From Podospora pseudocomata (lineage: Eukaryota; Ascomycota; Sordariomycetes; Sordariales; Podosporaceae): 64,000 bases of DNA. Positions within the stretch are counted from its first letter, which is position 1. Each line of letters starts with the position of its first letter. Location of the stretch: contig NC_085890.1 in the NCBI RefSeq assembly GCF_035222375.1, forward strand, positions 62,001 to 126,000, given 5' to 3'. Of the stretch, positions 1 to 11,656 are shown in pieces. The translations under genes were made by a program, and so were the position numbers. The notes below the pieces were generated by a model that did not search any database, was not told the DNA's origin, and saw nothing but the letters and a program-made list of their open reading frames with translations.

Positions 1-258
1 ATCGTCTGGCCGGTGTTCCTGGCGGGCGCGCAAACCACCGAGGCCTCTCAGCGGGTCTGGTATGTTGAAAGGCTCGAATCGGTTTGGGCAAAGAACCCTT
101 GGATTTGTCCTTGGGGTTACATACGTACCGCCATCGAAATGATGAGGGAAATCTGGGAAGCCAGAGATGCCATGGAGATGGCCGGCCTGGAGGATCTCGG
201 CGGGTGGAATTGGTTGGCTGCCATGAAGAGTAGGCGAGAGCAATGCTTGATTGTCTGA
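1..258 (+). CDS. Fungal-specific transcription factor, C-terminal end (partial)
   Basis: The frame is open from base 1 to the stop at 256-258, so only about 85 C-terminal residues are present. The fragment begins with WPVFLAG, followed by an arginine in ..ASQRVW and a helix ending REIWEARD. This matches the end of the Fungal_trans_2 regulatory domain of Zn(II)2Cys6 factors, where a W-P-x-F-x-A-G motif precedes a conserved Arg and a terminal W-x-x-R-D. The DNA-binding Cys6 cluster would lie off the left edge, so neither it nor the target genes can be judged. The proteins downstream do not tell which pathway it controls. Family assignment rests on these short motifs only. Confidence 0.6.
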   Translation: MVWPVFLAGAQTTEASQRVWYVERLESVWAKNPWICPWGYIRTAIEMMREIWEARDAMEMAGLEDLGGWNWLAAMKSRREQCLIV

Positions 259-530
259 ACACCTGACTTGCAATTCAATTGTTTTCGGCGTCTCAAAGGT
301 ACCCAAGCCAGCCAGGTAGCTAGTCACTGGGGCTACTGCCGTAGCTGTTTACACAGCTTAGATCAGCAATGTTATACAAATGATCAACCACGTCACGTGG
401 ATGTGTGCTGGTACAACAGGATGGGATTGGACCAAATAGCACGCAAATGAGAAGCGCCCCGCCCCTCAAAGTGTTATCACACATTTCTCTTGAACGTGGT
501 TTGATGTGTACCTAAAACCTTCATCAAAAG

Positions 531-3500
531 ATGAGATTGCTTGAGACACACTCGCTACGTCTCGTTAGCAAACAAGGCACAATACCATGCTATGCCATCT
601 TGTCTCATACATGGGGTGCCGAAGGCAACGAAGTGAGCTTCCACGATATCCATGACCTCCACTCCGCCAGTCAGCCGGACAACCATCCTGTAATCAAAAA
701 GCCAGGCTTCGCCAAGATACGTGATGCAGCTAGAATCGCGAAGTCATCCGGTATCGACTATATTGGATCGATACCTGCTGCATCGACAAGACATCGAGTG
801 CCGAGCTCTCGGAAGCCATCAACTCCATGTATAGATGGTACCAAAATGCAACAATATGCTATGCATTCCTCAACGATGTCGATGACAGCTATGACGAGGA
901 CCCTGAACTGGTCTTGGAAGCTACTGGAGAACAGCGCACGGCTGCCAGAATTCGAAACACGATACGATCAGTTCGACATAGTCGATGGTTCACGAGAGGG
1001 TGGACATTGCAAGAGCTGATTGCACCTGCAAACGTCACCTTTTATTCCCGAAACTGGAATGTCCTCGGCACCAAACTAAGGGATGTCCCCTTAAACGAGC
1101 CTTCGGCCTATCATGAGCCTCTAGATTTTGCAACAATTGTCAGCCAGATTACGGGGGTTGACCTTGATGTTCTCTCAGGCCATCTGGATTTGGACAGCAT
1201 CAGCGTTGCCGGCAAGATGAAGTGGGCAGCTAAACGACGCACGACTCGAACAGAATACATGGCATATTGTCTGATGGGTCTGTTCAATGTCAATATGCCC
1301 TTGCTTTATGGTGAGGGTGGCCGTGCTTTCATGCGGTTACAAGAGGAGATCATCAAAGGTACCGCCGCGCTCTCCTCCTCGGGTACTTTGGCATGATGCT
1401 AACGCCTCATCCAGTAACCAATGACCAGTCAATTTTCTGTTGGGAATGTGATGAGGCCGATGTCCTTCAAAATCATCTCTCAGGCCTGTTGGCATCTAAG
1501 CCGGTTCACTTTGCCAGTTTTGGGGACATTAGGCCTCTGCCCTTTGATGCTTCTCGCCCAAGTTCCCCCTCGACAATGACAAACGCGGGCCTCCACGTGG
1601 AGTTCTATCTCGAACGAGCTACAGAATCGACATGCCACAATTCACATCACGAATTCAACGCCATCCTGGATTGTTATCCTCGCAAACACATTAAGCAAGA
1701 TGGAACAACTTCCTCTCGGAACCCAGCCATGCGCCTGATAGCTCTCGGTGGTGACCAGTTTGCACGGCTGTTCCCTTCAAAAGTTGTCTGGGTATCTGCA
1801 GACCACTGGCAGACGGATGGAGGGGAGAATCAATACATCTACGTAAAACAGTCTCCGGTCATTAGAGTTCCCGACATTGTCGTTTCTGAGGACCCGTCCG
1901 ACCGCTGCCGACTAATTGATGTCTGGCCCCCATCGCGCTGGATCGCAGCTACTTGGACTCTGGGCCTCGCGACTTCAAGCCGAAACGACACCACGATTCG
2001 AGATACTGCCCTGGCCAAGTTTAAGTATCGGGTCAAGACCACCACTGCTGAACATGACAATGAGCCTTTGATGATAGAGGTGAGGGTGGGTATTTGCTCA
2101 AAGCTGCAGCTGGGTTCGTCTATTTCGTGGGACTGTTGGTGTCATTTCCGGAACTTATCCAACAAACTAAACACTCACGAATCCGACCCCCCTATCGAGG
2201 CGGTTGACCGGCAGCTGACCCGTGGGTTCGCTCAATACATCCAAGAGGGCGTGCAGGCGGTAGTTGAGACTGTCCACACACGAAACCGCTCCTACTTCTC
2301 CTTGACTGTCTCCAATGTCTATGAAATGGACAGCGTTACGAGTTTACGTTCTATTCTTGAAGTCCAGGGCACCGAAATCGGCGCCACTGGAACCACAAAT
2401 TCAGTATCGGCAGCATTATTAGTCGATGTAGCCTCAAAAAGCACGGTGCAAGACACGTGGCAATGGATTCTTGGAATTAATAGCCCTGGGTTCAACACGG
2501 GAACGGCAGCCGCTTTATCACACCCTCCGCCAATTCGAACACGTTCTTGTCCGCAATCCAAAGCCAACCCAGAACCTCTTGAGCAAAGCCCCGTCTACGA
2601 AACATTTTCTGAAGTCCTTGCTACAGCAATCAAAACGGGTGTCATGATTGAAGCCTCTGCTGTTATCAACCCGTTTGAAAGCTATTTCACCACATTGTTG
2701 ATCCAGGCTTGCATTAAAAATGAAGACCAAGCAGCGAGGCAGCTGCTTACCAGTCCGCTGAGCAGTGTGCTAGTCGACATCAAGACCTCCATACAAACAC
2801 GAGATCAAAGTGAGCTGGAACCATGGCATGAAATCTTCCGGGACTTTAGAGTCATCCACTGGGCCTCAGCACTTGGACATCTCGCTATTGTCAAGTTGCT
2901 CACTGCACATGGGGCGGATCCTAGCAGTACTACAGGGCTTGGACTGTCAGCCGTTCATTTAGCAGCACTTACTTCCCATTCCCTAATCGTGGAGCACCTT
3001 CTCGACGTTCTCGAAGACAAACGACCCGAGTGGTTCGAGAATGAACAGTTTGGGCAAGCAGAGTCGCCGGCCCATCTGATCGCTGCCTATATCAGGGGAT
3101 CTGAAACCGCGAGGATCCTGAATCGGCTTTTACCCGATCTAAAGCTAGCGGGAAAGCCCAAAAACGACCGTCTAGGAGACATGGGTCTGCCCGAGTTGGA
3201 GATACTCAGCCTGTCCCCAATAGCTGCCAGCCTTGAGGAGATGGATGCCGAGGAGCTTCATCGTGTTATGCCAAACCAGCTTACACTGCCAATCAATACG
3301 TTTCATGAGACCGCACTCCACCGCGCTGCCGCAATGGACAATATTCACGCAGTGAAAGCCTTCTTAGACAACTCTGAATATTTTCCCCGACCATCGGCTT
3401 ACCAAGATTGTGTTGGCAGAACTCCATTGTGGCACGCTGCCGCTGCCGGGGCTTTGAAGGCAGTCGAGGAATTTCTTCAACACAAAGACGGAGTCCCCAT

Positions 3501-4074
3501 CGATGAACCTGATACGCTTGGAAGAACACCATTACACGCAGCCTGTCGCGGCGGCCATGTCGAGGTCGTTGACGTACTTCTCAGGGCCGGAGCGAATCCA
3601 ACAGCTGCGACAACAGAGTCCCACATGACGCCTGCTCACTTTGCTGCATTGAGCGGCAAAGAGGAAATTCTTCGATTGCTTAACAAACACACAGAAAGAC
3701 TAGACATCTTCTCAGAGTCCGCAAGACTGTCCCCTCTTCATATTGCAACTTCGAATGGATTTTTGGGCTGTGTCAGGTTTCTTTGTGAAACCGGAGCACA
3801 GTTGGACGTAATGGCCGGTCATCGTTTGATTGTGAGAAGCCATCCCAATATTGGCTTTTTGGACGTCAGTCTGGCCAAGAAACATGGCTACTGGAGTCTG
3901 CACGAGCTGGCTCAACATGGAAACCACACACAGGTCCAGCGGTATCTGGAAATGATTGCCCCTGGTCAGGCAGGCGTGAAGACAGGGTCCAGCACGGGAC
4001 TGTTCGACGTCGAATTGGGAAGCAGTTTGTGGCCTTCATTTCATTACGAGAAATTACTGACTCGTAACCTATGA
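531..4074 (+). CDS. HET-domain / ankyrin-repeat protein with a one-base frameshift in the HET domain
   Basis: This is a heterokaryon-incompatibility (HET) type protein; such proteins act in fungal nonself recognition and can trigger cell death. ATG 531 opens with MRLLETH and YAILSHTWG, the classical start of HET. The frame breaks near 762-764: the W-I-D-T-C-C-I-D-K core continues one frame over, as if one T of a T run were missing. From 764 the frame runs to 1358. A 56-nt intron follows (1359-1414, branch CTAAC), then an 893-residue frame. That part starts with NDQSIFCW, the usual HET C-terminal extension, and from about base 2840 carries roughly seven to nine ankyrin repeats (GRTPLHAACRGGHVEVVDVLL is the clearest). 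No NACHT or NB-ARC P-loop was seen. Without correction the product stops at 1019, before the HET core is complete. It is either a genuine lesion or a consensus error. Confidence 0.8.
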
Positions 4075-5211
4075 TACCGGGGAACATTTTAATCTGTAAA
4101 GCACGTGAAATACATCAAGACCTATATGGTGTTTCTGTTGTGGACTGGTTTCTAACTGGGTTCGTTGTTTCTCAACCAACATTTACCTACCTCATCCCTT
4201 GCCCCGCTCCCGTCAAGTTGCCTCGCTCACTGCCGGTCCCAGCGATGAGGACCTGCCGCCAGAAGCCATGTGTCAAAGGCGAGCGAGCTGCTGCGACATA
4301 ATTAGCCGAGAATGCAAGCTGGTTGGCGGCGGATGCACCATCAAAGTCTGGGGAAAGGCTGGGGAAGTCCCCATATCCCGGCAGTCGTTTTACCCCACCC
4401 TTCGGGACAGCAACAGAACAAGCACACGCGTCACGTTGAAGAGTGATCAGATAAACAGAGCATGTGCCACTGCTGCGCCTTCTTTGCTGATTCGTAACTA
4501 GAGCGCCGTCTGCCGATCGTCCTAGTCTCAGGATTCAGCCGAGGAACTTCAGGATAAACACAGCATGGGCGAATGGAACCTAAGCAGGGTGAATAATATG
4601 CTTGGAAGCTGTGTTCCTGGAGCAAGTCAGATGTTACAAAGCCGATACGGGGGGTTTCTGCATGCCCGAACACTGTATCCTGACCAAGCGGAATGTCCGA
4701 AGTAGAGCAATGCTCGTCACGAGGTTAGATTCGAGGGTGTCATAATACTATAACCCCCAATTCTCTGGGTCCCTTCTTCCCCGCCCCGTTAGATTGGTCC
4801 GAGGGGACCAGTTAAGCTCTTGGACCAAGTCCGTCCTGAGATCCAGGTGTTAGTCGGTGTATCGGCTAATACAAACTCCTATGAGCTTCATGCTCGACAT
4901 GGAAATTCTCCGGATTGTAGATCTGGATTTACGGTCAAATGTGGGGAACGGCGTGTCCATTGCAGGACATCCCGGCCTAGTTTCACTGCCAATTTAACTG
5001 ATTTCTCTGATAGGCGGGTGGACCCGGGCCTTACGGATGAGTTCAAAGGTACCTAAGGACCAGAAAGACTTCAGGGGCGCTCAAGGGCTGTAAGGCTTCA
5101 AGCTATTAAAGGACATGATCCCCATGTGGTTCCCATCAGGTTCTGAAGTATTCGCTCTCTCCCATATCCATCCGTGGCCTATTCGACGGACCCGTCGAAT
5201 ACACCATCATC
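4075..5211. other. Intergenic region between the HET gene and the AA3 gene
   Basis: No reading frame of recognisable content lies here. The right end serves as promoter of the AA3 gene: a TATA-like TATTAAA sits at 5104-5110, about 100 bases before its ATG, with a CT-rich stretch just upstream of the start. Confidence 0.5.
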
Positions 5212-7289
5212 ATGCCTGTCAACTCCAGGTTGGCAGTTGCCGCAACGCTGGCCTCATTATGTGAGTAAAAGCCACCAGACGCTGGTATCGGAAGCTCAGT
5301 TCAGTATTGACCTGGATCATAGGGCTTCAGTCAGGGTCTGCGCAAACAACATGCTCGACGGTACCGTCAGATGCGACCTACGACTACGTGATTGTAGGAT
5401 CCGGGGCCGGTGGAATCCCCATGGCTGACCGACTTAGCGAAGCGGGACACAAGGTGCTGTTAATCGAGAAAGGGCCACCGTCTTCAGGTCGATGGGGTGG
5501 CACAATGAAGCCCGCATGGCTCCAAGGCACAAACCTGACACGGTTCGACGTTCCGGGGCTTTGCAATCAGGTAAGAGACCTCTTCACTACGCTGAGAAGT
5601 CATATTCGGCTTCCGAAGCTGACATGTATGACTTTGTAGATTTGGGCCGACCCCACGGGCGTCTCCTGTACTGACATAGATCAAATGGCGGGCTGCGTTC
5701 TCGGGGGTGGGACGGCGGTAAACGCAGGGCTGTGGTGGAAGCCGCACCCGGAGGACTGGGACACCAACTTCCCTGCTGGATGGCAAACCAAGGATCTCGC
5801 GGCCGCCACCGACCGCGTGTTCTCGAGAATACCCGGAACCATCACCCCTTCAGTGGATGGTAAACGATACTTGTCGCAGGGATTTGATGTGTTGGGGGGC
5901 AGTCTTCGAGCGGCCGGGTGGGAGTACGTGGTACCCAATGAGACCCCGGAGAAGAAGAACCGCACGATTGGACACAGCACGTTTATGTTTTCCGGTGGTG
6001 AAAGGGGCGGGCCTTTGGCCACCTATCTCGTCACCGCGAGCGGGAGGAACACGTTTACCCTGTGGACAAATACAATTGCTAAGCGAATCATCCGCACTGG
6101 CGGCCATGCCACTGGTGTCGAGGTGGAGTGCAACCGTGGTGGACATGCTGGTGTTGTGAACCTGACACCAAACACTGGACGTGTCATCTCAGCGGCCGGA
6201 GCCTTTGGCTCTGCAAAGTTGTTGTTTAGGAGTAAGCCCCCGTTTGTTGCCGCCGTGTTGAAGATGTCTGTACTAACCTGGCTTTATGAAGGCGGCATTG
6301 GCCCAACAGACCAGCTGAACATCGTCAAGAACTCAACAGATGGACCGACGATGATTGATTCAGCGCAGTGGATTAACCTACCGGTGGGCTACAACTTGAA
6401 TGACCACGTTGGGACAGATATTGAGATCGCCCATCCTGATGTTGTTTTTTACGATTACTACGCTGCTTGGCGATCGCCTATTGCCAGCGATGCCGAGACA
6501 TATTTGGCCAACCGGACTGGCCCCTTTGCTCAGGCGGCTCCAAATATTGGCCCCATCGTACGTCAAGTGGAATTCTCAAGTTAAATTGATGCCGGTGCTA
6601 ACAAATGGCGCCACTACCTAGTTTTGGGAAATCATCAAGGGTGGTGACGGCACTAATAGACACCTACACTGGCAGGCTCGAGTAGAGGGGCTTACCAACA
6701 GTAAGATGCAACCAATGCCCGTGAGAAGAGGAAAGCTGTGCTAACAGAACAGCCTCCATGACTGTTACCCAGTATCTTGGAACCGGGTCAACGTCTCGAG
6801 GAAGAATGACAATCACTAGGCAACTCAATACGGTTGTCTCGACACCTCCATATCTCAGAACAGAGCATGACAAGCAGGCAGTCGTTGAGGGTCTAATCAG
6901 TCTCCAAAAGTCTCTGGCCAACGTCGCTAATTTGACGTGGATTACCCCGAGACCAGGAGTTTCGGCAGAGCAATTTGTGAACTCGGTACGTCTCACCTCC
7001 AGATCGCGGTCCAGAGCTCTGGCTTGCTGACATGATGGCAAAGATCCCTGCAATTCCTGGACGCCGAGGTTCCAACCATTGGATAGGGACTGCCAAGATG
7101 GGCACTGATGATGGGAGGTCTGGTGGAACGTCCGTGGTGGACTTGAACACCAAGGTATACGGGACTGACAACATCTTTGTCGTTGATGCTTCCATCTTCC
7201 CCGGAATGATCACCGCCAACCCGTCCGCTGCCATTGTTATTGTTTCGGAGCACGCTGCCACCAAGATTCTTGCGCTTTCTTCTGCCTAA
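5212..7289 (+). CDS. Secreted GMC flavin dehydrogenase, cellobiose-dehydrogenase-like (AA3_1), without cytochrome domain
   Basis: Seven exons give about 570 residues: 5212-5260, 5323-5570, 5640-6231, 6292-6557, 6622-6700, 6753-6985, 7044-7289. All junctions are GT-AG and phase-consistent. The start gives a signal peptide ending near SGSAQ. The ADP-binding motif follows as YDYVIVGSGAGG, then GGGTAVN (flavin contact) and a C-terminal SNHWIGTAKMG with the catalytic His. ANPSA carries the partner Asn, the His/Asn pair of cellobiose dehydrogenase. The whole sequence follows the dehydrogenase domain of CDH, but there is no N-terminal haem cytochrome and no CBM1. The expected role is oxidation of a sugar such as cellobiose outside the cell, with electrons passing to quinones, O2 or an oxidase partner. 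The neighbouring AA9 gene, tail-to-tail, is a natural partner. Substrate is inferred. Confidence 0.9.
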
Positions 7290-7687
7290 GTTAGGTATGG
7301 GGGACTATTCGTCTCCGTAAGCCCCAAAGTAGTTGACAAAAGTCTAGGGTCACAGGAAGGCTGATTTGTAGCTATGTAAATTAAATGAATTTTTTTGACG
7401 GAGCATTGATTTGGAGCATGTCATGTTTTGTCGAATTCTTGATCAGCCGCATCCACGGAGCAGTATAGCACACATGCACTGACAGGCTGTGTGCAAGACA
7501 CGAAATTGATATGTACGCGACAATAATATCGATATATACAATGAAGTCCACATATCTCTCTCTTCCAAAGACAAACGGCGGGCGCCAGCCCTGTTGAGAT
7601 CTGTTGCGGTCGGCATGGCAATCATCACTTGGTCCGTGCGTCAGGAGTAATGAGGGGCCAGAAACCTGAGCAAAGAATGCTCATCCT
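7290..7687. other. Tail-to-tail 3' region between AA3 and AA9 genes
   Basis: The 398 bases hold the shared 3' flanks of the two convergent genes. An AT-rich patch at about 7375-7395 could serve polyadenylation. No coding frame is supported. Confidence 0.5.
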
Positions 7688-8551
7688 TTAGCACTGGAAG
7701 ACGGGAGGGCCAGGGTTCCGGTAGGAAGTAGGGATAGGCCAGTTGATGTTGATCTGAATGCCGGGGTCGCTGGCGGAGTAGGCACCGGGGAAGGAAACCT
7801 TGTTGCTGGGCTCAGTGTTACCACCACCGGTGACTCCGATCTGGGCGCAGGAGATGTAGAACTGGGCGCCTCCGGGGCTGGAAGCAGAGTGCAAGGCGAT
7901 GTGCTCAGCACGGAGCAAGTAGTAACCAGAGCGGATGCAACGCGGGATGGTGACGGGGAATGATCCCTTGTCTGGGAGGCAAGGTTAGCGCTGGGCTTGA
8001 GTATTGCAACTCAGCAGAGCAAAAATTCGACTTACTCAAACTGGGCCAGCCGAGCTGTTGGCCAAATGTGGGCTGTTCATGGTAGATCTTAAACCAGACA
8101 GCGCCGGATCCATCCCACCTGGTGACGTCCTGTCCATCAGGCACGCGGGCCAAGTAGAATTGCATCGGTCTATCACGCAAATCAGTCAGCTACTCGTATA
8201 GAGTTGCTTGGGGCACGTCAGCCGCAAACTCACCCAGGGTGGTAGGCGTTGGGGTTGACATAGTAAGTCAACTGAGAGCCGGCGCTGACGTTGTAGGTTT
8301 GCGAAGCTCCAGCTACCGAGTTCTGGAAGCATCGGATTTGTGGAGAGGTCACACTGCCGACGAAACCGTTATTCTGCCAGTCTGTTGAATAGAAAGTCAG
8401 CAAAACCAGATGCGGGCTAGTAGGGATGAAACAACATACTGTCAGCGCGACGGACGTGCTGCCAGTCAGCGCCATTGCCAACACGAGGCAGAGTGTAGTG
8501 GGCGGTGGCGCTGAGCGCAGTGCTGAGAACGAGGGCGAGAGAAGCCAACAT
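7688..8551 (-). CDS. AA9 lytic polysaccharide monooxygenase, secreted
   Basis: Four exons on the minus strand (8551-8440, 8381-8234, 8169-8036, 7971-7688) join in phase to 225 residues. The start was chosen because the resulting signal peptide ends in LSATA directly before His, and AA9 enzymes need an N-terminal His as first copper ligand. The second ligand is the His of AYHPGP, and the axial Tyr is in AQFYISC. LLRAEHIALHSA is the conserved second-sphere segment. The protein ends at PPVFQC with no CBM1. AA9 enzymes oxidatively cleave cellulose or related glucans using O2 or H2O2 and an electron donor. Regioselectivity cannot be read from the sequence. The facing AA3_1 gene is a plausible donor. 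Confidence 0.95.
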
Positions 8552-9839
8552 TGTGAATGATGATGACAACTGAATCGATGTGACGGTTGAAAGGTGTGGC
8601 TGTCTCAATGCATCTTCAAACTTCGGACTGAGACCTCAGATACCTTTATACGCTGCTGCTATAGGCCAGGGTCGTGTCGATATGCATTGTCTACCCTAGA
8701 TTGGGTTTGCTTCCGTGGTCCGGGGACAAGACCTAATCGTCTTGGCGGGGGCTTTTTCTTCTGTCCATTCCCGGATTCTCTCCCGTGCTGGACCGTTGAA
8801 AGGCTTCAAGCAGCCGCGTACCGTCTTGTCCCGGCCGGCTAAATCAACGTTACACCCTAGCCGCGCCACTGACAAGGCGGTTTAGTATTGACTCAATCTA
8901 CTTTAAGAGGACGGCACTTGGCTGGAGCTCCACGACTTTCCTGCAACTGCAATCACGGGGCTTGAAAGGCGGTTGTGGGGTGCATGCATAGTGCAACCGA
9001 AGCGGAAGTCTCGCATCTTGAATCCGAATCCAACCTTGGGCCGCCTGGCAATGGGTTCCCAACATATCGTGCGCATTCCTGCCCAACGGGCCACGACCTC
9101 GATGCGCTCGCTACATCTGCAATGAAGATGACATCACTGCTGATCGGTCTATTCCTGGTGGAAACGGCCCTGGTATCCGGGACCGGCTGGTTACTGACGA
9201 GACTGATTAAGCCTTGAAACCAAGCCCATGCGTGCCCTTGGCCTCATCGAAGTCAACTCCGCAAGGCCCAGTTGATGGGATTGAGCGTTATAGCTAATCA
9301 ACTGCAAAAGGTACAAATGGAAGGGATTCGCAAATAGTTTCTAGCTGCTGACGCCCTAGACTAGAACTGAGCCGTAACCTCAAACCTAACGCTGCTGTCT
9401 TTCTCTCAACCCTCCCGACACATTCTCTCAGGTTTGGTACATCAACCGGCGCTTTCAACAGTAATCGTGAACATGAAGAATCATCAGGGCCGCATTGGCT
9501 GGTCGGGATGATGTGGTGTCTGGAACTTACCAGGTACTTTTCAGAAGACTCCAGCTCTAGATCAGTTTGCAGGTGGCATTCCATGGCAAGATTGGAGCTA
9601 TGGCAACCCAGATGCCCCTCAGCTTGGGGAACGAGCCTTAGGGCCATGAAGTCCACTGGCGACTTCTTCGGCACGCCTGGATACCCGCAAGGCCGTGCCG
9701 CGGCCAGTGCTGTTCTTCTAGAGTGCGTGAATCACATCAAGGAGTGGCTCAATCAAGGCATTGCGGCTGCGGGTCTTATACGGGATGACATGGGCTACAT
9801 CAGACCGGATGCAGCCAAGATCCTCCTTGTGGGTTGCGT
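8552..9839. other. AA9 promoter region and unassigned sequence
   Basis: The left part is the AA9 upstream region; it contains a CCGGGG at about 8720, which fits the carbon-repressor (CreA/CRE-1) consensus SYGGRG. A short frame at 9123-9217 begins MKMTSLLIGLFLV and could be a remnant signal peptide of the decayed glycosidase downstream. Between 9500 and 9840 a frame is open but shows no recognisable family motif. Confidence 0.35.
8645..8650 (-). promoter_or_regulatory. TATA box of the AA9 gene
   Basis: TATAAA on the minus strand, about 95 bases before the ATG at 8551, the usual spacing for a strongly expressed secreted fungal enzyme. Confidence 0.6.
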
Positions 9840-10595
9840 CTGCTTTCGCGGCCTCTTTGTAAACGGTGAGCGTATCAGAATCCAGGATGTGGATGAACAT
9901 CATGACTCTGGAGCACTTGGTGGGGCCTTCAACTATCAGTGAGGGCGAAGGTATTCGGGACACTCCAGCATATGAGGATAACAAGCCAGACGGTGGCGGT
10001 AGCGCGACTTTAAAGGCATCTCAGAGTACTCTCTCTACACAACCCCCTTTTGTACGTCCCCTGACAAGGTGTTTGTCAAACAAGACGAGGCCTTCCCTCA
10101 CGTATGTCGCAGGAGAGTTCGTATGGAGTGGGTTCGACGATTGTGGCGAGTATCGGTTCCAGGGTTCAACACGATGACGTGATCTACCAGCCAGGAAAAC
10201 TCCGGGTTTAGACACGGAAAGACGAGAAGGAATCGGCTGACAATACGGTGATGACAGTTGGCGAGAAATATGGGTTGAGCTTGGAGGTTGACAGAGCCAC
10301 GATAAGGGAATACGGCGCGGATCTGGCTTTGATAACTGCAAACGTGGTCGATGCCCACGGTTGGGTAGTTCCAACAGGTGAGAGCAGCATCGTGTTCCTC
10401 TGGAAAGAATAGGAGCTGAGGTCGTTGCCACGGGGAACCTTACAGCTTTGTCCCCTTTCCCTCCAAAGCGCGCAAAGCATTAGATCGGCACTCGCAATCA
10501 TTAAGGCCACAGAAACACCAAGACGAGGAACAGTGACTGTGAAGGATGATAGTCCGGGACTGCACGGCGCAAAGATGGAGGTGACAGTGATGTAA
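9840..10595 (+). pseudogene. Decayed GH2 glycoside hydrolase (beta-galactosidase/beta-mannosidase type)
   Basis: Pieces of a GH2 enzyme lie in order but in different frames. VDEHHDSGALGGAFN at about 9888-9940 corresponds to the start of the GH2 catalytic barrel (family pattern HHDLGALGAAxN). VAGEFVWSGFDDCGE at about 10108-10155 is the end of the barrel (GEFVWTGFDYxGE). LEVDRATIREYGADLALIT from 10281 and GTVTVKDDSPGL from about 10530 belong to the C-terminal beta domains, ending at TAA 10593-10595. Only about 170 bases separate the first two motifs instead of roughly 800, so most of the catalytic barrel is deleted, and several stops and frame changes occur. The relic ends 43 bases from the 3' end of the SDR gene. 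Family is well supported; substrate is not. Confidence 0.75.
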
Positions 10596-10638
10596 ATATC
10601 AACTGGATGGTTATCTAGACCAAGTGCGACGAACCTAA

Positions 10639-11656
10639 CTAGTCCCCCAAGGGGTACGGATGAAGCACTTGGCCGTAATACAGCTCCGCATCCTTGCTGG
10701 CCAAAAACACAAAGCTGGGTGCAACCTCACTGGGCTGACCAGGTCGTCCCAAGGCATACTTCTCTCCAAAACCCTCCATGTCCTCAGCTGGCCGTGAAGC
10801 TGGTTGCAAGGGGGTGTGAACGGGTCCCGGGGCGATGCAGTTGACCCTGATACCCTTGGGTATGAGCTGTTTGGCGAGTGACCGAGTAAAAGACACGATA
10901 GCCCCCTTTGTCGCCGCGTAATCGACCATGGCACCTGTTCCACGGAAGGCAACGGTCGATGTGGTGTTGATGATTCTGTGTCGACATTAGTGCCACACTC
11001 TTGAACTATTCCAGATAGACACGAAAATGACTTACGAGCCGCCCTTCTCCATATACTTCACAGCATACTTTGTGATGGCAAACATTTGCAGAATGTTGCT
11101 CCGGAATGTGCTCTCCACATTCTCGAGGTCAATGTCGGTGATATCCTGGCACATGATTTGCTTCGAGGCATTGTTGACGAGCACGTGGATCTTGCCGAAT
11201 TTGTCAACATGGACCTGAACAGCCTTGCGGCACGTCTCAGCGTCCATCAGATCCCCCGGAAATAGCAAGCACTGCTGTCCCTCGGCTTCCACGAGCTTTT
11301 TCGTCTTTTCAGCGTCCTCCTGCTCTTCGGGGAGATAGACTATCGTGACATCTGAGCCTTCGCGGGCAAACAGCACCGCTACTGAACGTCCTATTCCAGA
11401 GCTGTTTGTGGTCTGTGTTAGTTTCCACCCAGCGAGCATACTTGGAAGTAAACCATCAGAACAACTGAACCTACTCTCCCCCGGTAATGAAAGCCTTGTT
11501 CCCCTTGAGCTTTCCCGAGCCCTTGTATTCGTGCAGTTGGTCCTTGCCCTCAAGTTTGGTGGATTCGCTTTCTGGCTTCATGTTCTTGTCGAGGCCTGGA
11601 AGGTTCTGGGCCTGTGCCTCCTTCACGGGCTGAAATTTACCGCCTTTGGCCGACAT
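10639..11656 (-). CDS. Short-chain dehydrogenase/reductase (classical SDR)
   Basis: Three exons (11656-11475, 11401-11036, 10975-10639) give 294 residues. The cofactor loop TGGDSGIGR is assembled across the first intron (11402-11474). LVNNAS supplies the structural Asn, and VDYAATKGA holds the catalytic Tyr-x-x-x-Lys. PGPVHTPL follows, then the end at GQVLHPYPLGD. The roughly 55-residue lysine-rich N-terminal extension before the Rossmann fold resembles the YghA/YdaD-like SDRs of bacteria and fungi, often annotated as glucose or general-stress dehydrogenases. It has no signal peptide and should be a soluble NAD(P)-dependent oxidoreductase. The substrate is unknown. Confidence 0.9.

Noticed and set aside
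5212-7289. Full-length cellobiose dehydrogenase
   Set aside because: No haem cytochrome domain precedes the flavin domain; the signal peptide runs directly into the dehydrogenase.
9508-9942. 144-codon open frame as an intact gene
   Set aside because: Only its end shows family similarity (GH2), and the following GH2 pieces lie in other frames, so it is part of a relic.
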